This document shows positions 1-5,681 of a stretch of DNA of 6,855 nt, piece after piece. Location of the stretch: the NCBI GenBank assembly GCA_019412865.1, contig DXOJ01000211.1, forward strand, positions 1 through 6,855. The letters run 5' to 3'. Below the pieces are notes generated by a model. That model was given only the letters and a program-made list of their open reading frames with translations, was not told the origin of the DNA and searched no databases. The stretch's first letter is position 1. Every line of letters begins with the position of its first letter. The position numbers and the translations under genes are program-made. Origin of the DNA: Bacteroides sp. Its GTDB lineage: Bacteria > Bacteroidota > Bacteroidia > Bacteroidales > Bacteroidaceae.

Positions 1-701
1 TAATAGGAGAGTTAGTTTTAGGCTTAATCTTATTATTTGGACAATCATATGTAAAAAAGAAAGGAGAACATGTTGCAGATAAAGAAGATTCGCGTGGAAT
101 TGCATATGAGCAAGAAAAAGGAAAGCAATTGGCTACACAAGAAGATCTCAAAAAAGTTACTGAACTTATTGAAAACATCAAATCAGAGATTAGAGATATT
201 TCATACAAAAAGCAAGACAAATTTATCCAATTCAAGGAAGCAGTAATTGATTTTAATCTTAGCGTTCGATTGTTGGTTGAATACAATATTAAAGATATTT
301 CTGTCACAAACACGATCTCCCCTAGTTCTGAAAAAATAAGGAATAAGCTTAGCGATTTACAATTTAGATTTGGGGAATCATCACACCTATTAGGAAAAAT
401 ATCCATTTACTCTGAAAAAGATGACGAAGAATGGGTTGCAAAGATGCACCAAACATTTAATAAAATCCTCCCTCTATATAAGCTAACTATAACTATGCTA
501 GATTCATGCGCATTATGTGCTGATAATATTTTGAAATTTAGAAATGAGAATGTTGATAGCATACATATATACAATGATTACAATAACATAATAAATCAAT
601 TCGTTCCGAAGCGAAATGAGATAGAAAAAGATGCCCACAATGCCATCAATGAAATAGAAGCACTGACAAAAGAAAAACTCAATATAAAATACAACTCGTA
701 G
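1..701 (+). CDS. Partial single-pass membrane protein of unknown function, 5' end outside window
   Basis: The frame that ends at the TAG at 699-701 is open to the left edge (first full codon at 3), so 232 residues are visible and the true start lies upstream. A TTG at 129 is inside the gene and should not be taken as the start. The visible part begins with a hydrophobic helix (IGELVLGLILLLFGQSYV), followed by a KKKG stop-transfer patch, which puts the long C-terminal part in the cytoplasm by the positive-inside rule. Next comes a charged helical linker with EKGKQLATQEDLKKVTELIE, a pattern I recall from many small phage or island proteins with an N-terminal membrane helix. The remaining ~170 residues look mainly alpha-helical, with no catalytic motif I recognise. 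It converges on the phage operon and is much more AT-rich. It could be a prophage-carried accessory or exclusion protein, but the function is unknown. Confidence 0.85.
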   Translation, partial: IGELVLGLILLFGQSYVKKKGEHVADKEDSRGIAYEQEKGKQLATQEDLKKVTELIENIKSEIRDISYKKQDKFIQFKEAVIDFNLSVRLLVEYNIKDISVTNTISPSSEKIRNKLSDLQFRFGESSHLLGKISIYSEKDDEEWVAKMHQTFNKILPLYKLTITMLDSCALCADNILKFRNENVDSIHIYNDYNNIINQFVPKRNEIEKDAHNAINEIEALTKEKLNIKYNS

Positions 702-706
702 ACAAA

Positions 707-740
707 AAATAAGAAGCCGGATTTCTCCGGCTTCTTATTT
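707..740. terminator. Bidirectional intrinsic terminator between converging genes
   Basis: A perfect 15-bp stem (707-721 with 726-740) closes on a 4-nt loop (tttc) with a GC core of ccgg. Read on the minus strand, the stem runs into a T-rich stretch (tcttattttttgtc), a strong Rho-independent terminator for the structural operon. On the plus strand it ends in cttcttattt and lies 6 nt after the stop of the membrane-protein gene. The TAA stop of the minus-strand chaperone gene (739-741) begins inside the stem. Confidence 0.9.
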
Positions 741-1443
741 ACTCTCTAATCATCTCCCTGACTAGTTCCCTATTTCTCGGATCATCTGCATTTATCACTT
801 CTCCTGCACCTTTTCCAAGTAGTTTTCGTTCATCCTCACTCAAATAAATAGTAGTGATAGCATCAGCCATGAGCATCTTTAAATTGGCATAGCTGATTCC
901 CCATACGACATAATCCATCGTCCATCCGTAACGCTGACAGGCAAAGTCTATCAATGTTCCATAGGTACTATTGCCCCCGAAAGTAATACTATTATTATCT
1001 TTCTTAACTGCAGCTATTCTGTTACGCTCTAAGCGTTCTTTATCTATCCCGAAGAACTTGATAAACTCTTCTGTATTATCTCCGGATAGAACGATTGTAA
1101 ACATGGTAGCAAGCTCCTCCACTTCCAATTCTGAAAACTCTTTTGTCCGCGCCTCTATCTTAACACTATCAAAGACATCCTCCTTCCGGTTGAACGTAAA
1201 GTTAGACAGTATTCGGCAAACGACCTCTTTCTTTTCAGTACATAATCGAATGGCTTCCAAATATGGATTAGTAGATACCAATCTAGCATCAGCTCCCAAA
1301 CTCTTGAACAATCCTGCAAGGTGATAAGTCATCCCCAACGTAGGAGGATATAGGTAAAATTGCTGACTACCAATATTGAAACCAATAGGTCTCTCAATGA
1401 TGGTATCAGCAATGTTCATTTCAAGCAATTCTTTATCTTTCAT
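739..1443 (-). CDS. Probable phage tail assembly chaperone (gpG/GT-like), 234 aa
   Basis: This is the last gene of the operon and directly follows the tail tube gene, the usual place for the tail assembly chaperone that coats the tape measure protein during tail assembly. The first two thirds are acidic and mixed alpha/beta. Residues ~158-205 (TYGTLIDFACQRYGW, then MDYVVWGISYANLKMLMADAI) resemble the conserved C-terminal part of T-like chaperone segments, where a 'xRYGW...W.is.anl..l.aD' pattern is common. The product is a single frame of 234 codons; I saw no slippery heptamer that would be needed to join two frames. The ATG at 1441-1443 has an A/T-rich leader with no Shine-Dalgarno sequence, as is usual in Bacteroidota. 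No tape measure gene follows: transcription ends at the terminator overlapping the stop codon. The assignment rests on position and a weak motif. Confidence 0.6.
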   Translation of the reverse strand: MKDKELLEMNIADTIIERPIGFNIGSQQFYLYPPTLGMTYHLAGLFKSLGADARLVSTNPYLEAIRLCTEKKEVVCRILSNFTFNRKEDVFDSVKIEARTKEFSELEVEELATMFTIVLSGDNTEEFIKFFGIDKERLERNRIAAVKKDNNSITFGGNSTYGTLIDFACQRYGWTMDYVVWGISYANLKMLMADAITTIYLSEDERKLLGKGAGEVINADDPRNRELVREMIRE

Positions 1444-1457
1444 AATGCTGAATAATT

Positions 1458-1483
1458 AAAGAGTGCTGTTGAAAGCACTCTTT
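1458..1483 (-). terminator. Intergenic hairpin, probable leaky terminator or attenuator after the tail tube gene
   Basis: A perfect 10-bp stem (1458-1467 aaagagtgct with 1474-1483 agcactcttt) closes on a 6-nt loop in the 54-nt gap between the tail tube and chaperone genes. Read on the minus strand the stem ends in TTT, followed by aattattcag, which is only a short U-tract. It would therefore pass part of the transcripts, or protect the 3' end of the tube mRNA. This fits the need for many tube subunits and few chaperones, though that role is inferred. Confidence 0.65.
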
Positions 1484-1497
1484 TAAAAACAATATTC

Positions 1498-1965
1498 TCA
1501 ACCCTCTGGAGCAGTAGGTGCTGTATATGGTTTTACTTGATTACCCGTAGCTGGTTTCAAGACATCAGCCGTATACTTCCACTTCTTACCTTCAGCCGTG
1601 TCAAATGTATCTTCTACTGACACAGTAGAGCGTTCAATCAAGAACCCTTCACATTCAGGATTCTCCGGTGTCAAACGGAAAGCATACTCATCTGCGACTA
1701 CCCCATCTTCGTCTTCAATAGGCTTAGTACGTCCTTTAGCAGCACGAATTTCGAACTCAAACGTATAAGTGTTCTTTGCATACTTAACAGCTTCATTCTC
1801 ACCGCCTTCGACTTTAGCTTCTTTCTTCTCACCTTTGGTAGGTGTCAACTTTGTAGAGTTTTCTACCGGATCATACGGTAACTTAGTCCATGTCGTAGGT
1901 GCAGCGCCATCAGCACCGCACTTACCGAATTCAATTGAGGGTTTACCCCATGATAATTGTGCCAT
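1498..1965 (-). CDS. Major tail tube protein (gpV-like), 155 aa
   Basis: Probable subunit of the tube of a long-tailed (siphovirus-type) phage. The sequence starts with MAQLSWGKPSIEFGKCGADG and reads on as alternating beta-prone segments separated by acidic loops (residues ~64-76 YTFEFEIRAAKG region, ~91-100 DEYAFRLTPENP, ~105-131 FLIERSTVSVEDTF to WKYTADVLKP), the all-beta look of tail tube proteins. At 155 residues it matches the small tube proteins that lack an Ig-like C-terminal domain; it ends in a short Pro/Ala-rich tail. It sits between the tail terminator-like gene and the chaperone, as in lambda-type phages. The ATG at 1963-1965 lies 6 nt after the preceding gene, and a hairpin follows its stop. 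The sequence alone is too variable for certainty; the position makes the call good. Confidence 0.78.
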   Translation of the reverse strand: MAQLSWGKPSIEFGKCGADGAAPTTWTKLPYDPVENSTKLTPTKGEKKEAKVEGGENEAVKYAKNTYTFEFEIRAAKGRTKPIEDEDGVVADEYAFRLTPENPECEGFLIERSTVSVEDTFDTAEGKKWKYTADVLKPATGNQVKPYTAPTAPEG

Positions 1966-1971
1966 AATCTT

Positions 1972-2373
1972 TTATTCGTTAGATATTTGAATTAATAATT
2001 TATTATTGATGAAGTGCTCGTCTTTACCGCTCACTTCTAATACACGCTGTTTGGAGCCTTTGGAATCAACCCGAAAGCCAGCACCTCGGCAATTAAACAG
2101 AAGTTCATAAGACATCTTGCAAAGCTCGCGCAATCGGATGGTATTCTCTTCTGCTTGACCGTCCCGGATATAATCAGGAACATATATATTCACGTTAACA
2201 AAAGCCTTTTGCATCTGACCACTACCGTTGTCGAGAATGGAAATGACAATATCCTCTTTATCAGAGCTGGTAGGGCGTTTTGTTTTCTTCAACTTCCCGG
2301 TAACAGCTTTTTCTAAAGAAGAGCCTTTTATAACCGCATAAATCGCGTCCTTTATTTCTATATCCGATTTCAT
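1972..2373 (-). CDS. Probable tail terminator / tail completion protein (gpU-like), 133 aa
   Basis: Proteins at this place cap the growing tail tube and join it to the head. The gene lies between the gp10-like gene and the tail tube gene, and its length fits the family. The N-terminus is helical (KSDIEIKDAIYAVIKGS), followed by a basic stretch (KLKKTKRPTSS), a beta segment (DIVISILDNGSG, residues ~41-52), another (AFVNVNIYVPDYI, ~57-69), a helix with RLRELCKMSYELLFNC, and a C-terminal beta pair ending in LLIQISNE. This alpha-beta-beta-alpha layout suits the gpU / tail-terminator fold. The ATG at 2371-2373 overlaps the previous stop as ATGA, so translation is probably coupled. No signature residues are visible to me, so the call depends on order and size. 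Confidence 0.6.
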   Translation of the reverse strand: MKSDIEIKDAIYAVIKGSSLEKAVTGKLKKTKRPTSSDKEDIVISILDNGSGQMQKAFVNVNIYVPDYIRDGQAEENTIRLRELCKMSYELLFNCRGAGFRVDSKGSKQRVLEVSGKDEHFINNKLLIQISNE

Positions 2374-2831
2374 TTCGCAACTTGATTTCTAAGTTTCTCC
2401 ATCACATTGTAAAATTCTGCATGTGCTAATAGTTCAGCAGATGCAAGAACAGATTTATTGTCTCTGGCTTCTACAAGTTCGGCATAGTTCATTCCAGCAA
2501 CAACGATAAGAGCATAACCGTTTGAATACTTCTTCGCACGTTCTTCAGCCAAAGCCTTTCCCGCCCTTGAACCTTCCGAGCCATGAAGTACGGTTCCAAA
2601 ATCAGAGCTTTTAACAATACGACCATGAGCGACAACCACATAACCTACAGAACTTCTTAGATTACCAGTTTGATTGAACCAGCTTTCTTCTTGTGCTCTA
2701 TCTCTAGCTTCAGCGACACACATATCACCCAAATTTGAGAGAGCCTGAATAGCTATTTTATCTACCCGTTCAGTTTCTGCTTTAATCAAAGCGTCAATTT
2801 CACTCATTGATGTAGTAATTCTTATAGCCAT
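2370..2831 (-). CDS. HK97 gp10-like tail completion protein (gpZ-like), 153 aa
   Basis: Resembles the HK97 gp10 / minor tail protein family, which acts at the head-tail joint. Visible family traits are an N-terminal helix (residues ~9-48) with an AE.RD.AQEE segment, the WFNQTGNLRSSVGY motif (51-64; 'TGxLrxSI' is the classic signature), a beta strand with a Gly turn, and near the C-terminus ALIVVAGMNYAELVEA (107-122), the 'v.Y..yvE.G'-type strand. The GMNYAELVEARDNKSVLASAE form is one I associate with Bacteroidales phage versions. A charged insert (GSRAGKALAEERAKKYSNG, ~87-105) separates the two. It overlaps the head closure gene by 10 nt at its start and the tail terminator gene by 4 nt at its end, showing close translational coupling. 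Confidence 0.8.
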   Translation of the reverse strand: MAIRITTSMSEIDALIKAETERVDKIAIQALSNLGDMCVAEARDRAQEESWFNQTGNLRSSVGYVVVAHGRIVKSSDFGTVLHGSEGSRAGKALAEERAKKYSNGYALIVVAGMNYAELVEARDNKSVLASAELLAHAEFYNVMEKLRNQVAK

Positions 2832-3142
2832 AACTTTGCATTTAGTTGCCCTCTGTGGAATCCTTGAACCTGCTTTTCAGCTACAATAGCCCCATTATTC
2901 AGAAGTCGGATAATATCGCCACATTTGAACTCTCTACAGTCCTGATTCAAATAGACTACATACTGATACACATAAGTCTTCCCATCTTCGAAGGCTATTG
3001 TATTGGCTTTCCCGTTCGGTTCATATCGGCAGGGAATGCTACCTTCAAATGAAGATGTACCGGGATGATAATCACCGTTATTATCTTCGTAACCTCCAGT
3101 GTTTACTTGGTATTGCAATATATGAGGTCTGAACTGTATCAT
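2822..3142 (-). CDS. Head closure / head-tail adaptor protein (SPP1 gp16-like), 106 aa
   Basis: Probable ring protein that closes the portal channel after DNA packaging. The sequence is nearly all beta-prone: residues 1-13, a Gly/Asp/Asn-rich turn (TGGYEDNNGDYHPGTSS), then SIPCRYEPNGKAN, TIAFEDGKTYVYQYVVYLNQ, CREFKCGDIIRLL, IVAEKQVQGFHRGQLNAKLWL. The 'CR...p.G....i...DGk.y.y...i.l......fk.GD.v' layout and a final GF.R.ql..k.w strand are recognisable in Bacteroidales phage proteins and fit the small beta-barrel of head closure proteins. The ATG at 3140-3142 overlaps the stop of the upstream gene (ATGA), and the end overlaps the gp10-like gene by 10 nt. Both overlaps suggest roughly equal amounts of these joint proteins. 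Confidence 0.7.
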   Translation of the reverse strand: MIQFRPHILQYQVNTGGYEDNNGDYHPGTSSFEGSIPCRYEPNGKANTIAFEDGKTYVYQYVVYLNQDCREFKCGDIIRLLNNGAIVAEKQVQGFHRGQLNAKLWL

Positions 3143-3465
3143 AAATAATCTGCTATATCAAGTACTTTAATCCTATTCCCTAACGCATTGGGTAAATCAT
3201 ACTCACGGCATAATACTGTATAGTAATCCTTAATTCCCTGGATATTCCAAGACATAGAGAAACCACTTTCGCTGATTGAAGTGGCACGGAGTAGGAGAGA
3301 GGGGATGAACTTTGCGATAGCCACCGACACCCGCATGCGGTTATCCTCATTCATTTCATCCTCTCCGCTTATCTTCGAGTTCAGACACATATCCAAAAGG
3401 TCAGCCTCCGACAAGTTAATGCCGAAGGTTTGGAACTTTTGTTTTATGTAGTCTCTTGCTTTCAT
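3139..3465 (-). CDS. Head-tail connector-like protein (gp6-like position; DUF6706-like), 108 aa
   Basis: Small, mainly alpha-helical protein at the position of the first head-tail adaptor (lambda FII/W or HK97 gp6 analogue). Helices are expected at ~1-14 (MKARDYIKQKFQTFG), 18-30 (LSEADLLDMCLNS), 40-62 (DNRMRVSVAIAKFIPSLLLR) and 75-92, with a short C-terminal GNRIKVLDIADYL. The pattern with IP.LLLR.....E.G.S..WN..gi..yY..LC is one I recall from short Bacteroidales phage proteins annotated as DUF6706; this is from memory and was not searched. The gene starts 1 nt after the stop of the secreted protein gene and ends in an ATGA overlap with the head closure gene. Confidence 0.62.
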   Translation of the reverse strand: MKARDYIKQKFQTFGINLSEADLLDMCLNSKISGEDEMNEDNRMRVSVAIAKFIPSLLLRATSISESGFSMSWNIQGIKDYYTVLCREYDLPNALGNRIKVLDIADYL

Positions 3466-3466
3466 G

Positions 3467-3805
3467 TTAATATGGTGTAATCAGTCGGCTATAGGAAGTA
3501 TTACTATAATGCGTGCAATACTTTGACCTGTATAGATATCGGAACGGACATTTAGGCACTACGGTTGGTTTGTTCTCAATGGTTATAATTTCAATACTGC
3601 ATAGAGGTGGAGCGATATTTATCGCAAGAACGTTCATCGGAGCAATAGAAATGACACCAGCTTGAACAGTAGGCGTATCAACAAAGCTAATAGGCGCATC
3701 TACAGACTTAGACGGGATTGATTCACTGAAACTGGACGCTTGCACACCTAGAGATGTAAACAGCATCATAAACGAGCAAAACAGAAAACAAATAAACTTT
3801 TTCAT
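3467..3805 (-). CDS. Secreted protein of unknown function inside the head-tail operon, 112 aa
   Basis: I do not recognise this protein. It has a clear Sec signal peptide: MKK, a hydrophobic core ICFLFCSFMMLFTSLG, and a likely signal peptidase I site after VQA (residue 23). There is no lipobox cysteine at the cleavage site. The mature part is ~89 residues, with a Ser/Pro/Val-rich stretch (24-67), three cysteines (69, 86, 97) and an aromatic, basic tail rich in Tyr (FRYLYRSKYCTHYSNTSYSR, ending LITPY). A periplasmic or cell-surface product would be odd for a virion structural protein. It might be a lysis, exclusion or cell-envelope accessory protein. It begins 59 nt after the gpFI-like gene, a gap that holds a hairpin, and ends 1 nt before the connector gene. 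Coding is supported by the signal peptide and fit in the operon. Confidence 0.6.
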   Translation of the reverse strand: MKKFICFLFCSFMMLFTSLGVQASSFSESIPSKSVDAPISFVDTPTVQAGVISIAPMNVLAINIAPPLCSIEIITIENKPTVVPKCPFRYLYRSKYCTHYSNTSYSRLITPY

Positions 3806-3833
3806 CTTTTCTTGATTTATAAATTATACATTT

Positions 3834-3861
3834 GTCAGGGTGTAGTCTCCCACACCCTGAC
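3834..3861 (-). other. Intergenic RNA hairpin after the capsid gene block
   Basis: A perfect 10-bp stem (3834-3843 gtcagggtgt with 3852-3861 acaccctgac) with an 8-nt loop begins 4 nt after the stop of the gpFI-like gene on the minus strand. No U-tract follows (aaatgtataa), so it is not a standard intrinsic terminator. An mRNA-stabilising or processing hairpin is more likely. The sequence after it, tataatttataaat, could hold a promoter -7 element, but no -33 TTTG is visible at the proper distance. Confidence 0.6.
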
Positions 3862-3864
3862 CTT

Positions 3865-4194
3865 TTACTCAATACCAAGAGCAATTTTTAGTTTGGAATT
3901 TGCTTCTTCGTCAAGTTCGGCAACCTTATCAAGAAGAGTTTTCTCCCCCATGTTTCCAGTCACTTGAACACCGATACCCTTCAACGCATCAACCAAACCC
4001 TTTTTCTCAAATTCCTTTTCAAAGAGGGAGATTTTAACCTCTTTCTTTTCTTCGGGAACTTCGACCCGTTTAGCGAGTTTGCGACTTTCCAAGTCCTGTA
4101 CACGGGCTTCATCCTTGATGTCAAAGGAATCTCCACAGTTATATAACCGATGAGTGAATTTATCGCGGAAAACACTAGTCACTATTACTTTCAT
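3865..4194 (-). CDS. gpFI-like capsid-adjacent protein with C-terminal HeH/LEM-like domain, 109 aa
   Basis: Sits directly after the major capsid gene, the place of FI in lambda, whose product aids DNA packaging and head completion. The N-terminal ~45 residues (MKVIVTSVFRDKFTHRLYNC, GDSFDIKDEARVQDLESRKLAKRVE) form a small beta-rich unit of a type common in phage proteins beside the capsid gene. A charged linker follows (PEEKKEVK). Then residues ~64-95 (KKGLVDALKGIGVQVTGNMG, EKTLLDKVAEL) match the helix-extended loop-helix (HeH, SAP/LEM-like) pattern, often found at the end of short phage proteins and thought to bind nucleic acid or protein. The ATG at 4192-4194 overlaps the capsid stop as ATGA, so expression is probably coupled to capsid. 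Analogy to FI is by position and domain, not by sequence identity. Confidence 0.68.
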   Translation of the reverse strand: MKVIVTSVFRDKFTHRLYNCGDSFDIKDEARVQDLESRKLAKRVEVPEEKKEVKISLFEKEFEKKGLVDALKGIGVQVTGNMGEKTLLDKVAELDEEANSKLKIALGIE

Positions 4195-5267
4195 GCCTGT
4201 ACAGTTTTAGAGTCCATACAATAAATTCTATCAACATTGTCGATTACAGGAACTACCATAGCCTGAGAAGAAGTAAATTCCTGAAGAGGATCGTTCTTCG
4301 CATACTTAGACAATAAAATGAAGTCATCAGCTTCCTGATAGACTACCCCGGCAACCGGTCTTGTCTTTTCTGCAAGTGTGGTCCATACCAAAGAGCCTAA
4401 CTTTTCATCACAAGTAAATACGGCCGTACCATCCTTCCAGGGTTTGTGAGACTGGCGTACGCCATTAATCTCAGTCTTGATCTTGCGGTTAATACGATGG
4501 AGGGTAATACTAAACTTCTTCTTTAAAGTTTCAGTGGCAGAATCCAAGTCCAAGGCCGGAACAGAGGTGCCGACAAACTTATTGATAAAGGCCCATTGTT
4601 CTCTAGCCTGCTGATTGGTATAGAAAGCATTCAGCCAAGTATCATCAGCCCAAACGTCAGTAATGGTATTGCTGTCTTCGTCTGCCTTATCCATTACACG
4701 TTTGATATCATCCACAACTTTAGCATCTGCACTACTCCACAAAGCAGCAACACCAAACTGATTTTCATCCTTATACCCATAAGATAACCTAATCCCGGTT
4801 CCGTTATTTCTCGTTGATAGAGCAACACCAGTAGAAAGGCCGGACAAGAACATATCTTCAATACGCTCCCAAACACCTTCAAGACATCGTGGGGTATCAG
4901 CAAAGATTTTATTGATAATAAGATTCACTGAAAGTCCCTGTGCAATCATATTATCAATATCCTTCATCTGCTTTTCAGTCAGGTAAAGTTTCATTCCCAA
5001 CTTGGGAATATCACCTGTGGCAGTGGAAAGAGAATCACGCTTTTTCAGCGGAAGTTCTGAATCTAAAGATACAACATCGGCAGCCACACGGCTGTAATCA
5101 GCTAATATGCTGGCCCACTTCCCATCAGCAGAGAAATCTGGATTAAGCAGATTTTTATACATATAAGTCTGCTTAGTCTTGTTTCTTTCATTTATCTTCT
5201 CAACAATGGATAACACCAACTGAGGAAAGAACTTTTGAGCGTACTCGAAATAAAATGATTTTTCCAT
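4191..5267 (-). CDS. Major capsid protein, phage capsid E family (lambda gpE-like), 358 aa
   Basis: Forms the icosahedral shell; HK97 fold expected. Length is close to the ~340 residues of lambda gpE. The N-terminus (SFYFEYAQKFFPQLVLSIVE) and a helix at ~97-137 (TEKQMKDIDNMIAQGLSVNL through EDMFLSGLSTG) lead into a domain with the NGTGIRLSYGY and DVWADDTWLNAFYTN strands. The C-terminal part (~292-358: LVWTTLAEKTRPVAGVVYQE, ADDFILLSKYAKNDPLQEFT, SSQAMVVPVIDNVDRIYCMD) shows the 'k.D..P..e.t...A...Pv......i......' ending typical of E-type capsids. The neighbours agree: scaffold and gpD-like decoration protein upstream, gpFI-like protein downstream. The start overlaps the stop of the decoration gene in TAATG. 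This is the largest complete gene and the best-supported structural call in the window. Confidence 0.88.
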   Translation of the reverse strand: MEKSFYFEYAQKFFPQLVLSIVEKINERNKTKQTYMYKNLLNPDFSADGKWASILADYSRVAADVVSLDSELPLKKRDSLSTATGDIPKLGMKLYLTEKQMKDIDNMIAQGLSVNLIINKIFADTPRCLEGVWERIEDMFLSGLSTGVALSTRNNGTGIRLSYGYKDENQFGVAALWSSADAKVVDDIKRVMDKADEDSNTITDVWADDTWLNAFYTNQQAREQWAFINKFVGTSVPALDLDSATETLKKKFSITLHRINRKIKTEINGVRQSHKPWKDGTAVFTCDEKLGSLVWTTLAEKTRPVAGVVYQEADDFILLSKYAKNDPLQEFTSSQAMVVPVIDNVDRIYCMDSKTVQA

Positions 5268-5671
5268 TATGCTTCCTCGTCTTTTCTAAATTCAACCAAA
5301 GGCAACGCTGCTTTCAACGCATCCAAAATAGCATTGTAAGGGTACGGAGCTGCTGCCGGATTAACTCTACCTCGTGTCATGATTGCAGCAAAAGGTTTTG
5401 CAGTACGGATAGTACCTTTAATAATACCTGCATAGGAATATCCTTCAGGAAGTGCCGCAAATGCAGTTCCTTCTGCATTAAGGGGCATAGGTTTGTATGT
5501 CCCGGCACCATCAGTAATGGCAGGAACACCAGCCTTAATTACCTTCAATGGATAACCGGTCACATCCAAAGAACGCCCACCGTCAATACCGTCAAGGTAT
5601 TTAGCAATAACGATGTTATCATTTCCTGTGATAATCTCGTTCGGTTCATTGTTTAGATTCACTTTTGTCAT
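5267..5671 (-). CDS. Head decoration protein (lambda gpD-like), 134 aa
   Basis: Likely trimeric protein that binds the outside of the expanded capsid and stabilises it against DNA pressure. Residues ~40-54 (YPLKVIKAGVPAITD) and ~77-104 (GYSYAGIIKGTIRTAKPFAA, then IMTRGRVN) follow the pattern of the D family: a 'G.vl' strand, a segment where the initial value is replaced by 'AGil...v......a.vl.rG.vn', then a C-terminal helix (NAILDALKAALPLVEFR) and a charged end. Lambda gpD is 110 residues, so this version is a little longer, mostly in the N-terminus (residues 1-35, Asn/Asp-rich). It stands between scaffold and capsid genes exactly as D stands between Nu3 and E. The stop overlaps the capsid ATG by 1 nt, which fits near-equal amounts of D and E. 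Confidence 0.75.
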   Translation of the reverse strand: MTKVNLNNEPNEIITGNDNIVIAKYLDGIDGGRSLDVTGYPLKVIKAGVPAITDGAGTYKPMPLNAEGTAFAALPEGYSYAGIIKGTIRTAKPFAAIMTRGRVNPAAAPYPYNAILDALKAALPLVEFRKDEEA

Positions 5672-5681
5672 CTTTCAATTT

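Noticed and set aside
971..1324. Plus-strand frame of 117 codons opposite the chaperone gene
   Set aside because: Ser/Leu-rich antisense shadow without a leader or neighbours on that strand.
3806..3833. Promoter for the secreted protein based on tataatttataaat upstream of its start
   Set aside because: No TTTG -33 element at the expected spacing, and AT-rich leaders before starts are common here; readthrough from upstream is enough to explain expression.
3981..4175. Minus-strand frame of 64 codons within the gpFI-like gene (and a similar Arg/Lys-rich 65-codon frame at 5882-6079 inside the scaffold gene)
   Set aside because: Alternative-frame readings of charged coding sequence; biased Arg/Lys composition and full overlap with better genes.
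5255..5656. Plus-strand frame of 133 codons opposite the decoration protein gene
   Set aside because: Antisense to a well-supported gene; the Cys/Arg/Ser-rich product has no recognisable domain.
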